Origin: Siphonodentalium dalli
Lineage: Eukaryota; Mollusca; Scaphopoda; Gadilida; Siphonodentaliidae
NCBI GenBank assembly: GCA_032622095.1
Contig: CP136062.1
Span: 157,102,875-157,166,874, forward strand
Direction: 5' to 3'
DNA: 64,000 bases
Part shown: in pieces, positions 24,524 through 36,023 of the stretch
Position numbering within the stretch: position 1 is the first letter of the stretch
How the letters are laid out: the number at the start of each line of letters is the position of its first letter
Made by a program: the position numbers and the translations under genes
Notes under the pieces: model-generated
The model's database searches: none
Seen by the model: only the letters and a program-made list of their open reading frames with translations
Told to the model about the DNA's origin: nothing

Positions 24524-24894
24524 TTAACCCCTTATCCAACAAAGCGGCCAAACACGCCCAAATAAAGCTTCAACAGCCTAAAATATCTTCGGTCTGTCTC
24601 AATAACACCATACAAATATGGATATCATTGGAACCGGTTCATTGACCACATTGTGATGATTACATTTATGCCCTGTGCCAATGCATTCTCTTATATATGC
24701 GAGTCGACCATAGGTTTTTTTTCTTACATTTTTTAACATTTTTTATAATATTTTTCTACATTCTTTGACAATTTTATCATTTTTAATATGTGTTAAGTCA
24801 ATGCATTCTCTATATATGCGAGGCGACCTATGGTCGACTCGCATATATAAGAGAATGCATTGGCACAGGGCCGTTCTGTTGGGTAAAGGGTTAA
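24524..24894 (+). mobile_element. piggyBac-like palindromic MITE, copy A (first hairpin damaged)
   Basis: TTAA sits at both ends (24524-24527 and 24891-24894). The terminal inverted repeats are CCCCTTATCCAACA on the left and TGTTGGGTAAAGGG on the right. It contains CCCTGTGCCAATGCATTCTC and the second hairpin, complete but for a small deletion in the left arm. The first hairpin lacks its right arm, replaced by a T-rich run. TTAA duplication plus CCC-type ends is characteristic of piggyBac-superfamily elements; there is no coding capacity. Confidence 0.85.
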
Positions 24895-25197
24895 GGGAAC
24901 GGAGAAGTACATTCTCATTCTGTATCATAAGCTCAATATGAACCTATTTAAAACGAGATACGTCCAATATGGCGCTATCTGTGTTACTGTTCAAGCATAT
25001 TTACCGTGATAATGTGTTTTCATTGTGGCTAGAGCAATTCAACGGAAAAACGCGTATAATTTAGAATAAAAAGACCAATATTAATCTATTTGAATATGGA
25101 TGATGCATATGAACCTATTTGCACCAAGATATGTTGGCATACTAACTTGTATCTTGGCATGAACAATGCCTACAATTGCCGTATATCTTTATACCAG

Positions 25198-25359
25198 GTT
25201 TCAGATTTGCTGGGCTACAATATGGCAGTCAGTGCTTCTGTGGTCAGACGTACGGTAGATATGGACAAAAAGCTGAAGCTGATTGTAGCATTGCGTGTCC
25301 AGGAGATCCGAACGTAATGTGTGGAGGAACATGGGCCAACAGCATGTATGATTTAGCAT
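25198..25359 (+). CDS. Gene 1 exon: WSC-2, C-terminal half
   Basis: The exon follows TTATACCAG and ends TTAGCAT|GTGAGT. It encodes RFAGLQYGSQCFCGQTYGRY, then EADCSIACPGDPNVMCGG and WANSMYDLA. It supplies the C.CG, DC...C and CGG elements of the WSC domain. Phase 1 on both sides, 162 nt, equal to the cassette 2 exon at 56150. An in-frame TAA follows the donor directly. Confidence 0.88.
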
Positions 25360-26028
25360 GTGAGTAAGATAAAACCTATATGTATCCCATGTGTTTCAAT
25401 ATGAAACCAAACATGCCTTTATAGAACAGTGTAGGGCCGAGTCGTGGTGCAACATGGAAAATACAATTATGCATTATGAAAAGTTGCATGTTTTACCCCA
25501 AATATTGTGAATAATGATATGTTGTTGTGCTTTTACTTCACATGTCATTGACTATATATAATGTTCTCTAATCATTAGCACATATGCAATAGCCCAATTG
25601 TGCTAGATAATCCAAATTGATATAGAATCAAGCGATTTAGGTAAAAAGGTAAATTTACAATAATGAGAATGACCATGGTATTAGATTTCAAAATAGCGGG
25701 GAAATGAGCACAAAACAGATCGCTTGGTTAAAATAGACACTCAACCAACCACTGATCATACTGCTACCAAGATGTAAGGTCAAAATCAGTACACAATTTG
25801 TAAACACAAACCTTAACCATGACAATACACTAATTGAGCGTTGCTGCATATCATTTATTTTGATGTTAATGTCCCCCCATAAGAAAATTGAGGAGAAACT
25901 AAAAATTAAATATAAACACAAACGATAAAGATACGGTATGTGAGTAAATCTACACAATCCCAACATATATGTATTATTGCTATTCTTCAGGGCATACATG
26001 TATTTCTTTTCATGACCACTACGCACAG
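25360..26028 (+). other. Intron of gene 1
   Basis: A 669-bp phase 1 intron. Nothing recognisable is seen in it; a minus-strand open frame at 25688-26026 shows no domain. Confidence 0.6.
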
Positions 26029-26151
26029 CGAGCCTACCAGAACCCGTGCAGACGAATGACTGTTATGTTCTCAGAGACAGCTCTACTTTGACTAACGTCC
26101 CTTGTTGTGATGTTCCCATGGCACCAGTGACGTCAGTACTGTGTGAATACG
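26029..26151 (+). CDS. Gene 1 exon: 41-residue Cys module of unknown family
   Basis: The exon follows ACGCACAG and ends GAATACG|GTGAGT. It encodes SLPEPVQTNDCYVLRDSSTL, then NVPCCDVPMAPVTSVLCEY. It has four Cys (C, CC, C) and is phase 1 on both sides. I do not recognise a named domain. The cassette 2 exon at 58070-58192 has the same length and phase, and the two differ at about nine of 41 residues by eye. The Cys pattern and the MAPVTSVLCEY-type end are conserved, so it is a real coding module, probably disulphide-stabilised and placed between WSC and the chitin-binding-like exon. Confidence 0.85.
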
Positions 26152-26192
26152 GTGAGTGACGGAATAACAACATACACACGCCAAGCTCCGTG

Positions 26193-26244
26193 CATAGTTC
26201 AGTCCCCTATGCATGACATCGCGCAGCGAGGGGACTGAACTATG
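26193..26244. repeat. Hairpin with perfect 15-bp arms, just after a splice donor
   Basis: CATAGTTCAGTCCCC (26193-26207) is the exact reverse complement of 26230-26244, with a 22-base loop. It begins 42 bases after the exon boundary at 26151. Confidence 0.7.
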
Positions 26245-27129
26245 TTTGCAACTTGCACACACGTGTGCAAATGGTGAACATTATCGCTCCAGTTTGTTTT
26301 GTCGCAACGTTACAACGAGAGGCATTCACATCCATACCACATATCACATATCATTACACAACATATCCTCGTGCAAGAAATATGTTTATATTGGACCTAA
26401 ATAATCACATATGTTCACATTGGACTGATTATACTATGACATAAGCCCATATTGTGCTTACATCAGCTATTCTGTTGAATGACGCAGGCTGCAGTGAAAA
26501 CAACATTATAAAGAGCGTGAATCTGACCGATATGTAGGTTCACATAGAGTGTAATTCATATTCAAATACTGCCGATATGGGCTTATTTGATTTACTGAAA
26601 TAGGTTCAATATGACCCTATTTTCAGGAGAACAGACTGCATACCAACATTCAATATTCTTTGGTATCGTACTATTGTTTTGTTTGGTTTCTAATCTATTT
26701 AGTGATCTACTCAACACGATGTGTCATACAAGTCTACTACTGCGCATGTATCTGAGGACTTTATACAAGTAAATTTGCCAAATTATGTTTTTCTCAATAC
26801 ATTTTTAAAAACATTCCCCGAACCCTTGAGCTGCGTATTCCCCTGAACTTAAGCTCATATTGAACTTATTTGAGAAACACAGAATGTATTGAGTAGTGGC
26901 AACCACTGCGCCCAACATACGTTTTATTAACGACTCGCTAACTGTAGTGTCTACATAAATCAAGGCCCGATAAAAATTACCTATATTAGGTCAATATAGC
27001 TTCATTAGCTCAGTGCTACTTTTGTGATAAATAAGTGCAGGACCTTGTCTGAGAGTAGGAAACTATTCGACTTTTGGACTAAAACAAAACAGACTAATAC
27101 TAACTACTGGCTGCAATATAACACTATCT

Positions 27130-27330
27130 GAACAAAGCAGTGTTCGCGCTGTCTGAGGCTACATTGGTTATTGGCCTTTTTTTCGAAATTGGCCAATAAA
27201 AATATTATTTGGCCAAACTTGACCCCAAATCGAAATGGAAATCGAATTCAAAACGCTGAATAGATCGACAGTCCAGAAGAAGTTAGGCGACGAAAGTATT
27301 GCCATTCTTGAACACGTGAGTTTCTGACTT
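27130..27330 (+). repeat. TTGGCCAA-rich dispersed repeat, copy B
   Basis: It opens GTTCGCGCTGTCTGAGGCTA and carries ATTGGCCAATAAAAATATTA, then TAGGCGACGAAAGTATTG and CTTGAACACGTGAGTTTC. These match the order of phrases in 24028-24245. Confidence 0.6.
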
Positions 27331-28974
27331 CTGAAATATCATACCATGAAATTCCAAATTTATGTTGTAACGGGAGCGTGCATGTGCTTTTTTCATACGC
27401 AGTCGATAACACCGACTACTGTTGATTAAGCAGTCTGTAAGATAAAATACGTAACTGCATTGTCCCATATATAGTTGCATGTACAAGCGAGCAGTGCTTA
27501 AATGGATGGCATGTTAGTTACGTCATCTTTCATAAGCTGCCTTCCGTCTAATAACAACTTGGATTCACATAATAAAATATTTGAATACAATACATATTCA
27601 ACAGTTATCACTTCGTGATAATAAGCAACATTGTTTTTATCTCGGCGAAAATAGCGATGACAACACATTGATGACCCACAGCCATTTCTGACCACGATTT
27701 CCACCGTAATGTTTGTATATGATCAGATATGAAATATCGTCGTATATATTGCATAAATGAATTGATCTGTCTTTAACGTGTGTCATAACGCATACCTATA
27801 TGTTCGTATAATACAAGTCGTTTTTGTGTTGTTTAATTGCTTTTATTCTGAGTAACAAATGCAGTATAAAATTAATATTTTAGTAATCAATTGCCAACCG
27901 CCCAGAAAATGAGGATTTAATTTGGCCATAGTTTTTTTTATATTTGATGAACAAAACATTTGGCCAAAGTTGTTTTTAATTTGCCAATACAATTTCTATT
28001 TGACCAAACTTTTGGCAAACAGAGTGGACACTGACTGAAAGGTCTGACTTACCAAATGTTGAAAAGTATTACGAAAGTTACGAGACATATCATTGATCAA
28101 GTGTAAACAATACGTTATTTTCGAACACAACATTCAGTAGATACAAACAAATTGGCATAATAATACAACACATATGTTCATAAACGGTGATAAGACAAGC
28201 CTGTTATTAAGTATTTTCCTCGGAATAGAAAGTTACCCTTGGTATGATATTAGATACCATAGAGGGTAAATTTAGCAGACGGGGATCACATGTTAGATCC
28301 GAGAAAATATTGTTCTAAGAGGGGGTAAAGGGATAGAGTGCAGGAAGAAAGAACGTTCGTTAAATTAATCGGTATTATAACGAACCAAAGTCGGACTATA
28401 TAGACGTATATAGACTATATCTGATTTTGTGACGTCACCAATTATTATCTAATACGACGCTGATGTTTATAATTTTGCGACCACTTTTGTCGCAAGTAGA
28501 TCGTTGGGCTTAAAGCATTAAAGTCGCCGTCGCGAAGTTCATATTTTACCCATTTCTCCGCTTATTAGACCCACATAGTCGTTCTGAGAACGAAATGAAT
28601 CGCCCCGAGATTAGCCGCTATCGATTCAGATTCCAGGAAACCCACTTGTCATGCGCACCGCTCGAAACGAAAACAACAGATGATGTGTATTTTATTTTTG
28701 GCCCGTGACGTCATAGAGGACCTTCCCGCCATCTGTTGACATTGTGTTATCGAAATCGGTTTCTGCGTGGTTTTGTTTTATTTCACGTTGAAACATGTTT
28801 TGTTTTCGTTGGAAATCGTGAATTCGGAATGGGTATATATGTGTAATAAAATATTGAATAATACGACAGGAATTTATTCGCGTGGCCAACAGCTCCGGAG
28901 TAAATGCGTACATATTTGGACGAATTTCATGTGTCACTGTGACTGTCATAATAGGTCCACAGTAGATCATGCCA

Positions 28975-29248
28975 TGAATCTCTAATCCCGTGCCGCTGGC
29001 GTATGTATTCGTGGCATGATCTACATGTAGGTCCACCGTCCACGGGAACTTCGAAATTTATTAACTTTCAACCTATTGTTGATATGAAATACATGGGATA
29101 CGTGACCGCTTTCGCAGATTTCTGCTTTCAAGTTCCACAAGAAGAGTACGAATTACGTTTATGGCTGAACTATCAGAAGGGCTACTTGGGCGGCTATGCT
29201 GTCTACTTATCTGCATGTATCATCTTTGTGAAAATGATTTTAATATGA
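28975..29248 (+). CDS. Unassigned open segment inside the TTAA element
   Basis: An 81-codon open stretch (29003-29248) reads TSKFINFQPIVDMKYMGYVT, then FADFCFQVPQEEYELRLWLN and GYLGGYAVYLSAC before a stop. Its composition is like a folded extracellular or enzyme domain rather than random AT-rich sequence. I do not recognise the family. It may be a piece of transposase or a captured host exon. An inverted pair (GTAGATCATGCCATGAAT / ATTCGTGGCATGATCTAC, about 28963-29026) lies at its start. Confidence 0.3.
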
Positions 29249-29964
29249 TCAAATAGTGAAATACAGTTATATACAGTATACTATGGCTTCTTCCATTCAT
29301 TGAGTTGAAAAAGTAAATGCTGGAGTGTTATTACGTTAAATAATATAATATATATGTTTAGGGTAAACACACCAGCCCCTCCCAAAATGGACCGCATCCT
29401 CAGCATTGTATGGAGTTCAAGTTTCCTCCGACTCATTCTTTTTTCATTATAATAATAATAACAAAAATGTGACAACGATAACGACCAGAATAAGCGTTTG
29501 CTTTAAAAATAGTGAACAATAGTCATTATTTTGTCATTTTATGCAGATTAGTTCCATACATCACCTTCTCAGGATAATTACGACAATAAAGCCCGGGTAT
29601 CTTTCTCCCGCCCCAAATACTGACTCAAACATCTTTTTCTTGGAAAGTTAATTTCTTTCCGTTTCATGACTATATATTCAGAAATAGCATACATTGGCAT
29701 GTATAGATCAAGTCTTCTCAGTCCACAACAGCTTGGAAATTAGTTGGGTTGATGCTGTTTTGGACCGAGAATCCGAGATTCCTCCTGTTGCTCTTCTATG
29801 CCGGTACCGTAACATATTTTCATTCAAAAGACATACTAGATGTATATGTATAGAATTCCGGCAGTCACGTGAACCCATGAATATGATTAATCATCTCACT
29901 TGGACCACAATGAATCTGTCTTCAAAATGATATACAATGTACCATATACTGTTATAAAAAATAT

Positions 29965-30165
29965 CTCCACCGAGATATTATCTCAACTCTCTCGAGATTT
30001 CGAGAAAAAAATCTTGAGATATTAACATATTTTCTTGAGATCATATGGCAAGATCTCGAGAAATTATGATGAGATCTCAAAATAATATTGCGAGATATTA
30101 GTAATTACTGTAATATGTTCAGATCTTGAGATGCGCATGTCAGGATCTCAAGATGTGTCGAGATA
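29965..30165. repeat. GAGATCTC-rich degenerate tandem repeat
   Basis: Words such as TCTCGAGA, CTTGAGATC, GAGATCTC and CGAGATATTA recur every 20 to 40 bases on both strands. The tract is quasi-palindromic, with no fixed period. Confidence 0.6.
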
Positions 30166-30300
30166 ACAATTAACATGTTGAATATTCAAGACACTTTTTT
30201 TTCTTGGACAATGTCACAAATCAAGAGTTAGCTAATTTTTGGCAAATTATTATTAATTTTTTTAGCCAGTGCAAACACTGTCACTGATTGTGATAGACTT

Positions 30301-31881
30301 CATGGGCGTAGCCAGCATTTTGAAAAGGCGGGTTCGAATTTTCATTTTGGTGGGCATAGGACATCGGCGTTTTGCGCCGACCGCGGCGCTTTGCACCGGG
30401 AGGGGGTGGGGTGCGGGAGGGGGTACCCAAAAATTGAACACGTCGAGAGCGAATCTGGAGCATATTTTTTATAATATCTGCGTCTATAATTGAGAGGTAA
30501 AAAAATGATTTTTTTATTTTATCTACCGATTATGTGAGGATATATGGCATGATAAGAGTTTTTCTTCGTACATGGTCATATATAATGTACTAATGTTTGC
30601 TCATGTATGGGCCCACGTGTAGTATCGACTCAACAATAAAGAACAATGATCAAACCCAACCATCCCAAAATATAATATACGTACTAAATCCCTGTGCGTT
30701 CTAACTTCATATTGGCTGAAGTGGGGTATACGTTTATAATATATTGAATTGAACGACAATTTGTCAAGGTTGAATCATTTAGTGATCATACGTCGGCGAA
30801 TAAACTCTGCAATGCCATATCCACAACATTGGCGCACTCTATAATGATGACAGTCTCTGGTGGCCCGTTGTAGCCATTATATAGTTCGATAATCTACGCA
30901 TGGCACTGAAACTTCTTTCACACTCGCATGATGTAGCTGGAGTTGTGCAGACAAGCTTCAGAAGAGCATATAAATTTGGGTAGATGGCTGGTCTACATGT
31001 CTCTAGGGCAGCGGCACAAGACTTGGGCGCTTGATCCACAGCCATTTCCCTACACCTCTTTTGCCACGAGAATTATTCATCTTCAACGCATTCGGCACTG
31101 TGCAAATCCGGCAGATACTGCACCACAGATGGCTTGATGATTTTATTAAAACCCTTTGGTGTGGGGAGGGGGGGCTTCATGTCCAGAAACTACGGACTCG
31201 GGTCTCGGAACACATCTTGCCACACAAAAGTCATTGGCCACAACGGAATTACGAATAAATACACTGAATGAACCCTATGCCCTATATTGTTTGCATGTAT
31301 ACAATGTGTCTAACTGTCTATCCGTTCATAATTGCCAACGACTGTGAAAACAAATTTGAGACACATTCATACATCTTCACCTTAGTTGAAACTGAACACA
31401 ATGTTGACGTATTATAATGCTCACATCATGCGACATGCCATCAGCCATGGGACTATTGATTTGATTCATGTTAAAATCAAATTTTCGCACTGGCGTATGT
31501 GCGGATTTCAATGAAACATCATACGGACCTCAAGTTCGACCGAGCATGTTTCTTGCCGCTAGATTGCAACTCGCTAATATTTCGTTTTGTTGTTGGCCAA
31601 AACAACCTTCAAAAATACCGCCTTGCTGTTGTCGGAAGCTACGTCAGAGTTCCGAAGTCGTGGTCTTTTGACGTGTGATCAGATTCTACGGAAACACAAT
31701 TGTCAATACATTTTCCGAAATGAAAAGTGTCCTCGTCGCCTGACTCCCAGGGTTCGACGTTTCGTTCGCTCGGGCAACTTCGGGGGTTCGTTAACTTACC
31801 GTCGAACCTGAATTAGAGGGCACTCTGTTTTCCAGGTCGGGTTCGTCCGAACCCATTGAACCCACTCTGGCTACGCCCATG
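30301..31881 (-). mobile_element. hAT-type DNA transposon, decayed, nested in the TTAA element
   Basis: The terminal inverted repeats CATGGGCGTAGCCAG (30301-30315) and its exact complement (31867-31881) bound a 1.58 kb element. Flanking octamers ATAGACTT and ATAGTACT partly match, as expected for an old 8-bp hAT target duplication. The minus strand carries a C-terminal hAT dimerisation segment (30839-31045). The rest of the transposase is not open. The TIR core GGGCGTAGCCAG resembles ends known from hAT families. Confidence 0.8.
30839..31045 (-). pseudogene. hAT transposase fragment (C-terminal dimerisation region)
   Basis: Sixty-eight codons encode YPNLYALLKLVCTTPATSCE, then CERSFSAMRRLSNYIMATTG and a HQRLSSL end before the stop. 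The P.TS.ECERSFSAMRRL.NY...T....RLSSL pattern is the conserved hATC region. Only this C-terminal part is open; upstream frames on the same strand are broken, so it cannot make an active transposase. Confidence 0.85.
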
Positions 31882-32272
31882 ATAGTACTGATACTAATAG
31901 CTGAATCCAATGTCAATCCGTGAGCAGCCATGGACTGGCACTGGTCGAGTCCAGAATTTCAATACATCACAAAATTTACATAGTATATTTTTAGACTAAC
32001 ATTTCGGCAGACACACAACTTTTCCTTGAATTATATTTCATATTTCGATGTATGGAGTATGCGTTATGATTACTACACATGTCCGCTCGAATAAAGGGGG
32101 TATTCGCTAGTATTTACATCAATTTCATTTTCACATGTTTTGCCAGTGACCGCGCTATTTTCAATAGACACTCAGTGACTCACCATTTTCGTACGCGATT
32201 TTCATCTCTTCGCCATCCAAGGTCTGGATCCTTTGGTGGTCTCACACCATGGTGATTTTGTGGTAATTCCGG

Positions 32273-32506
32273 CTAGTGCATGTACGCTCCCGTTGTCAAG
32301 TTTAAAGTGTCTTCTGCTGACGAATCAGACGAGGAACAATCAGATCGCAAAAAAAATTGCTGTCCGCCATACATGATACAGTGGGAATCCCCAGGGTCCT
32401 CTATTACGTCACACGCTTTCTCGCAAATAACTGTTTCCGTCAAAATAGATAATGAATTGAGGCTATCATACAGCCACCCACAGTCGTAAACACTCGTATC
32501 TGTCAT
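32273..32506 (-). CDS. Acidic open frame near the right end of the TTAA element
   Basis: The 77-codon frame starts with ATG about 90 bases inside the right terminus. It encodes ACDVIEDPGDSHC and later the acidic Ser-rich DCSSSDSSAEDTLNL. Short acidic Ser-rich N-termini occur in TTAA-specific transposases, but nothing decisive is seen. The DVIED string is also encoded at the left end (about 28708-28722, + strand), because the subterminal inverted motif carries it. Confidence 0.25.
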   Translation of the reverse strand: MTDTSVYDCGWLYDSLNSLSILTETVICEKACDVIEDPGDSHCIMYGGQQFFLRSDCSSSDSSAEDTLNLTTGAYMH

Positions 32507-33694
32507 AGAGCGGGGGATTGTTTTCTTAAATAAGTGTGCATAACTTAATACAAATATGAATAAATGAACATATATTGAGAATTTTCGCGACGGCGACTTT
32601 AATGTCGTTATCGGAAAATCTTGTTACTGTGTCTTTCAATTGCTGGTTTTGCAAATGAGAATTATGAATATTGAATTACCATGTAAGTTCATTCGTAGCG
32701 TTAGTTTACCTTTTATTGAGAAAATAAGACACAATAAATTACGACACTATAGTAACTACAGTCTAAACACATCGGGGTGAGTGAAAAGTGATCGAAATTC
32801 CTGATGTGAAATATAATATGAATGTCATCACGAATTTACCGTTCTACTATGCGAAGTTGGGCATTTAATGTACAGCACTTGGTACCATGCGGTATTATGC
32901 GAAACGAAATAACATATGTAATAAGGAATTAATTGTTATCATAAGACTATATAGTACATACATGCATATGTGATTATCCATAAATATACTATTTTATCGA
33001 GTCGAAAGGAAATACATAATTATGAACAAAGCAGAAGATACGCGGTCAATGGGGAATGTTAAACGATGACGTTGTTCGTCGATTTTCTTTGAAATGGACA
33101 CGGTGACACATTTGAATGAAATGAACAGCTATGAAATGGACACGTTTCTCGGTATAGTACCTCCGCCGCAGTGCTAACCCAGCGTAAAAACAGAAATATA
33201 GTTGGTTAAATTCATTAAATATGTTCCCGTTCCCCTCTCGGCAAGGCATAACTATTTTCACTTTGGTGTTGGTACTAGTAGTTTATAAACATGAATAGTC
33301 AAGCTGTCGATCAAGACCACCCGGAAGTACGATTTGCTTAATTTATACTCGAAATTACGATTGGGGTCCATTCATTCGACGAACTCACGAAATATAGCCT
33401 TATGTGAATCTTATTTGGAAGGAATACCATGGAATCTATAAACTGATTTTGATAAAAAAAAAAGAAAAAAAAAGCCACAGATACACTCACGTGAGTTGTT
33501 TTGCTTCGGTTTGTTAATTACATTAGCGTATGATCATATTATACCATACATTAGCCAAAAGGAAAGAGGGGATTGAAGCTAAGTGCTGTATTTATTTAAA
33601 CAACTTTGGTATTTATAACCGTACTATTTACGAACCAAGGTCAATTCAAAATAAAATCGATCCCTAATCTAACTGTTCGCTTTACATTCTTCAG

Positions 33695-33757
33695 AGATTG
33701 CCCCACCTCTCGTTGCTGATGCCATCATGGTCGACAATTGCAACGGGATGCAATCAG
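33695..33757 (+). CDS. Gene 1 exon: 21-residue micro-module
   Basis: The exon follows ATTCTTCAG and ends CAATCAG|GTGAGC. It encodes IAPPLVADAIMVDNCNGMQS with one Cys. The split codon with the previous exon gives Glu. The same 63-nt exon with the same phases is at 60590-60652, five residues different by eye. It is too short to name as a domain and probably forms a linker between the 41-residue module and the chitin-binding-like exon. Confidence 0.8.
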
Positions 33758-35034
33758 GTGAGCATCTTTACCTTTCTTTATTGCATAGATTTTCCAATTA
33801 CATTGGACTCGTGTAATATCCATTTGGCGTAATAGTCAGAAAAAATTATACCCCGCCAATGTGGCTTTTCACAATGGTATGGCCATGTTCCGACTTTCCA
33901 GATGACGTGACTCATGCTCATGTTTTCACAATTAGCACACAACTGTAACAGATGTTTAATTTAGACGGGCTGAGAGTATATACGTAAATAGGTAACGTGA
34001 TTACAACTGGGCACTGTTCAATCAATTTGATGCTACTTGGAACAGGGCTAAATCTGTCAATATTAAAAAACTATCAAATACATGAACTGCCAACAATAGA
34101 TGGAATAATGTGGTGCCGGTAGGAAGCAACTGTTAATTGGAGAAACAGTCGCTTCAAAAGGAAAATAATATTTCATAATAACATCCTGTTAAATTAACTA
34201 CTTTTAAAGGAATAATTCATAAATATGCACACGAGAAGGCGTTTTTGGTCAAACTTTCAGAGCTGGTATATTTGTGAACCAAGTGAGAGGTGCCATTGTT
34301 ACTGTTTACATTATTTGGGTAATGAGACAGTTACATGTTTGAGAACTGAGATGTTGTGCAGAAATATGGTCTGGAAAATGGGATCTGATCTTTATCCACT
34401 CCTGGCATTACCATTACCATCACACGTTGGGATCGTTGGTCTCACAACTGATGCATATGGATTAAGATGGAAATTGCATAACTCATCGGGTTCTCTTGCA
34501 GCGTACATCATTCCACATACATATACAGGGCTATTATTGACATTCCCTGTCTGATCATGGTCAGCCTCATCTAACATCTCTCCATGGCTTAATATGTTAT
34601 TACTGGATACTGTTACTGTTGACCACCTACAATTTGTACATGGTACACTAGATCTGATAACTGTGTACATGCGGATAATGTTCCCACATATTTTCTACTA
34701 ATCTTGAAGGAATCGCATTTTTAGATAATGGTTTATAAATGGTTTACTAAATTTCCAATATTGTACAACGGACGCCTCATATGTTTGTGAGAAACCACAT
34801 TCTGCCGTTATGTTGCCAACTTAGCATATTCGCTAAATATGTTGCAACTACCATTCGTGTCCTTCCACAACTTACTTATTGGTATTGTGAAATATCTCCT
34901 GACTACAACCATATAAATGTACAGGACATGTATTTCTACACGATCGACAGGTATTTGGAATGGTGTGAGATAACGACCCATTATAATCTCACAACTTGAT
35001 TCAAACTATACGAATGTCCCAATATATAAAACCA

Positions 35035-35411
35035 CAAACTCAGATATTCGTGTTCGGTTCTTAACGAAACCTCACACGTCTTACTCCCAGCGAAGACATA
35101 CACACAATGAAGATGGCTCCCAAATATGGTCAAGGGAGATGACCATAACGGAGGAATTGTATTGCCCAACGCCTCATCTAATATGCATCCCAAATAGTAT
35201 ATAAGAAACAACCACATCCCATCACCTTATGCTTTCACTAGACTCATCTCATCTCGAGGTTATCTCCAGGCATCACCCACACCAGGCATCACCCATTCGG
35301 GGACCTCACTTCGCGGCGACTCTTGATCATCATATTTGTACACACTGCATATCTTATTCACAACATAATAAAGACTTGTACCTACTATATCTATGTGTTC
35401 ATTACCTCACA
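35035..35411 (+). repeat. 5' long terminal repeat
   Basis: 377 bp that match 40339-40726, starting CAAACTCAGATATTCGTG and ending TTACCTCACA. Five substitutions and one replaced block (about 35146-35156) separate the two by eye. A TATATAAG box lies at 35198 and AATAAA at 35367. A possible primer-binding site, TGGTACCGTGAACAG, starts at 35421. Its offset from the LTR end is larger than usual, and I cannot name the tRNA. Confidence 0.9.
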
Positions 35412-35599
35412 TAGTATTAATGGTACCGTGAACAGTTCTACGTCTTACCACACAACTTGAAGTCTCGGCCACTAGACGATCACTGCAGAGCAGAAACAAT
35501 CTCAAACCGCTACTCAACCACGGGGATACAGGTTTACACTCCAGCCACGGAGAGACAGCCTCACACACTAGACCACTGCATCGGTCAACTATAACTCAA

Positions 35600-35775
35600 C
35601 CCTTCGGACACACAGGACCGCACACCAACCCTTCGGACACACAGAACCGCCTACCAACCATTCGGACACACAGGACCGCATACCAACCCTTTGGACACAC
35701 AGGACCGCATACCAACCCTTCGGACACACAGGACCGCACACCAACCCTCCGGATACACAGGACCGCATACCATAC
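35600..35775 (+). repeat. 29-bp tandem repeat in the retrotransposon leader
   Basis: About six units of CCTTCGGACACACAGGACCG plus nine more bases, with period 29. Single-base differences separate units. It lies between the 5' LTR and gag. Confidence 0.85.
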
Positions 35776-36023
35776 TCATCTGATATAGACGAATCAACCT
35801 TTTGTTCTCATACAACCAGCTCACATCGTGTATCCAGCTAAAAAAACATTACTCACTCCTCTTGCAGACCAGATTCAGATCCACATAAACATTAACAACC
35901 GATTTGGACACCCTTCTGTTTCCAATAAACACGACAATAACATTATGTACATCATTCATCATCACAGACTTGTGCACATTATTCTTCTCGGAAATTGGTG
36001 AGTGACCATCTTTTCTTTCCCAT

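Larger units (their letters stand above)
23709..25197 (+). other. Intron of gene 1 (1.5 kb)
   Basis: Phase 1 intron that splits WSC-2. It holds a TTGGCCAA-rich dispersed repeat (about 24028-24245), one copy of the palindromic TTAA element (24524-24894) and a degenerate copy of the 12385-12661 repeat (about 25000-25140). Confidence 0.65.
28522..32598. mobile_element. TTAA-flanked DNA transposon with 15-bp inverted ends (4.08 kb)
   Basis: The left end AGTCGCCGTCGCGAA (28522-28536) and the right end (32584-32598) are perfect reverse complements, and TTAA abuts both outer sides (28518-28521, 32599-32602). A further inverted motif, GTGACGTCATAGAGGACC (28705-28722), recurs with one mismatch at 32395-32412 on the other strand. 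The two copies lie 183 and 186 bases in from their ends. TTAA targets are used by piggyBac and Kolobok superfamilies. No complete transposase is left. Open frames inside include 29003-29248 (+), 28692-29036 (-) and 32273-32506 (-). A hAT element is nested at 30301-31881. Confidence 0.75.
26152..33694 (+). other. Intron of gene 1 (7.5 kb) with transposons
   Basis: Phase 1 intron. It holds a 15-bp-arm hairpin (26193-26244), a TTGGCCAA-rich repeat copy (27130-27330) and a 4.08 kb TTAA-flanked element (28522-32598) with a nested hAT element. The outer parts (26250-27130, 27330-28520, 32600-33694) show no exon or named repeat. A related TTGGCCAA-type patch lies near 27918-28035. Confidence 0.6.

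Noticed and set aside
34225-34554. 109-codon frame in the gene 1 intron with several Cys
   Set aside because: An overlapping minus-strand frame is equally open, there is no acceptor in the needed phase at a sensible place, and cassette 2 has no counterpart.
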